Position numbers and translations under genes: made by a program
Assembly (NCBI RefSeq): GCF_035317345.1
Contig: NZ_JAYKTU010000012.1
Length of the DNA: 64,000 nucleotides
Source of the DNA: Cellvibrio fontiphilus
Lineage (GTDB): Bacteria > Pseudomonadota > Gammaproteobacteria > Pseudomonadales > Cellvibrionaceae
Reading direction: 5' to 3' (one strand)
Shown: piece by piece, positions 63,873 through 64,000 of the stretch
Layout: each line of letters begins with the position of its first letter
Numbering within the stretch: the first letter of the stretch is position 1
Notes under the pieces: generated by a model
The model's input: the letters and a program-made list of their open reading frames with translations, nothing else
Database searches by the model: none
Told to the model about the DNA's origin: nothing

Positions 63873-64000
63873 CGTTGCTTTAGACGGCGGCGATTATCAG
63901 GTCGTTGTGGCGACACCGAGTTAAAAATACAGTCAAGAGTCTGTACATATCTCTTATGCGATTCCGGGTAAGGCTCAGCAAGTTGAATGTGTAAAAAAAG
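63873..64000. other. Unassigned window end
   Basis: No gene can be assigned in the last 128 bases. On the plus strand a frame from about 63925 is open to the edge. On the minus strand a frame entering from the edge ends in TAA just before the CCCCAC hairpin. Neither is long enough to judge. Confidence 0.3.

Noticed and set aside
1..64000. CRISPR array, insertion sequence or prophage
   Set aside because: No regularly spaced repeats, transposase, integrase or phage structural genes were seen; repeats present are short and isolated.

Overview
The window looks like a chromosomal segment of a plant-polysaccharide-degrading gammaproteobacterium, most likely Cellvibrio or a close relative in Cellvibrionaceae. 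This rests on three things. The flagellar gene order is Pseudomonas-like (cheV-cheR-flgBCDE-flgFGHIJKL-fliC-flaG-fliD). The housekeeping genes are gammaproteobacterial in type (AcnB, MiaE, ThrH, SohB, DnaQ, GloB). Secreted or lipoprotein glycoside hydrolases (GH9, and GH5 with a Ser-rich linker) and a tannase-family esterase are scattered among them. The genus is an inference; no rRNA or tRNA gene is visible.

Region 1 (1-26.6 kb) is the late flagellar and chemotaxis cluster. It opens inside cheV, then cheR, a terminator, and a sigma-54 promoter for flgBCDE, which ends in a strong terminator. A second sigma-54 promoter drives flgFGHIJK, with flgL following after a gap. Next come a FliT-like small protein and flagellin 1 (sigma-28 promoter) with flaG. 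Then come flagellin 2 (sigma-54-type promoter), a large orphan membrane histidine kinase, and fliD (sigma-28 promoter). The filament, hook and cap proteins (FlgE, FlgK, FlgL, FliC x2, FliD) are much longer than the textbook proteins, while the rod proteins have normal size. The expected fliS/fleQ genes do not follow fliD. Instead there is a nonulosonate-type cytidylyltransferase, which could serve flagellin glycosylation, and then the cluster ends.

Region 2 (27.3-49.5 kb) is mixed core metabolism on both strands. It holds acnB, an SMP-30-like lipoprotein, a DUF1289 gene, miaE, a GH9 cellulase, a LysM lytic transglycosylase (mltD type), gloB with a divergent methyltransferase, dnaQ, a large scaffold-like protein of unknown role, nudC, a membrane protein, sohB, msrA, an orphan small protein, cysH (APS-reductase type), thrH, a dienelactone hydrolase and pabB. 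Convergent pairs are separated by clear bidirectional terminators.

Region 3 (49.6-57.7 kb) is a run of six same-strand genes with short gaps: DUF4230, DUF2339, DUF3999, a eukaryote-type RNase H (hybrid-binding domain plus RNase H), a polytopic GT-C-like membrane protein, and a stand-alone SIR2-like protein. It is the best candidate here for an undescribed functional unit, although ordinary adjacency is equally possible.

Region 4 (57.7-64 kb) is a secreted/envelope segment. It contains a DUF1080 protein, a tannase-family esterase, a GH5 cellulase lipoprotein and two unrecognised exported proteins. Its intergenic spaces hold several inverted and tandem repeats. The last 200 bases hold two hairpins and no assignable gene.
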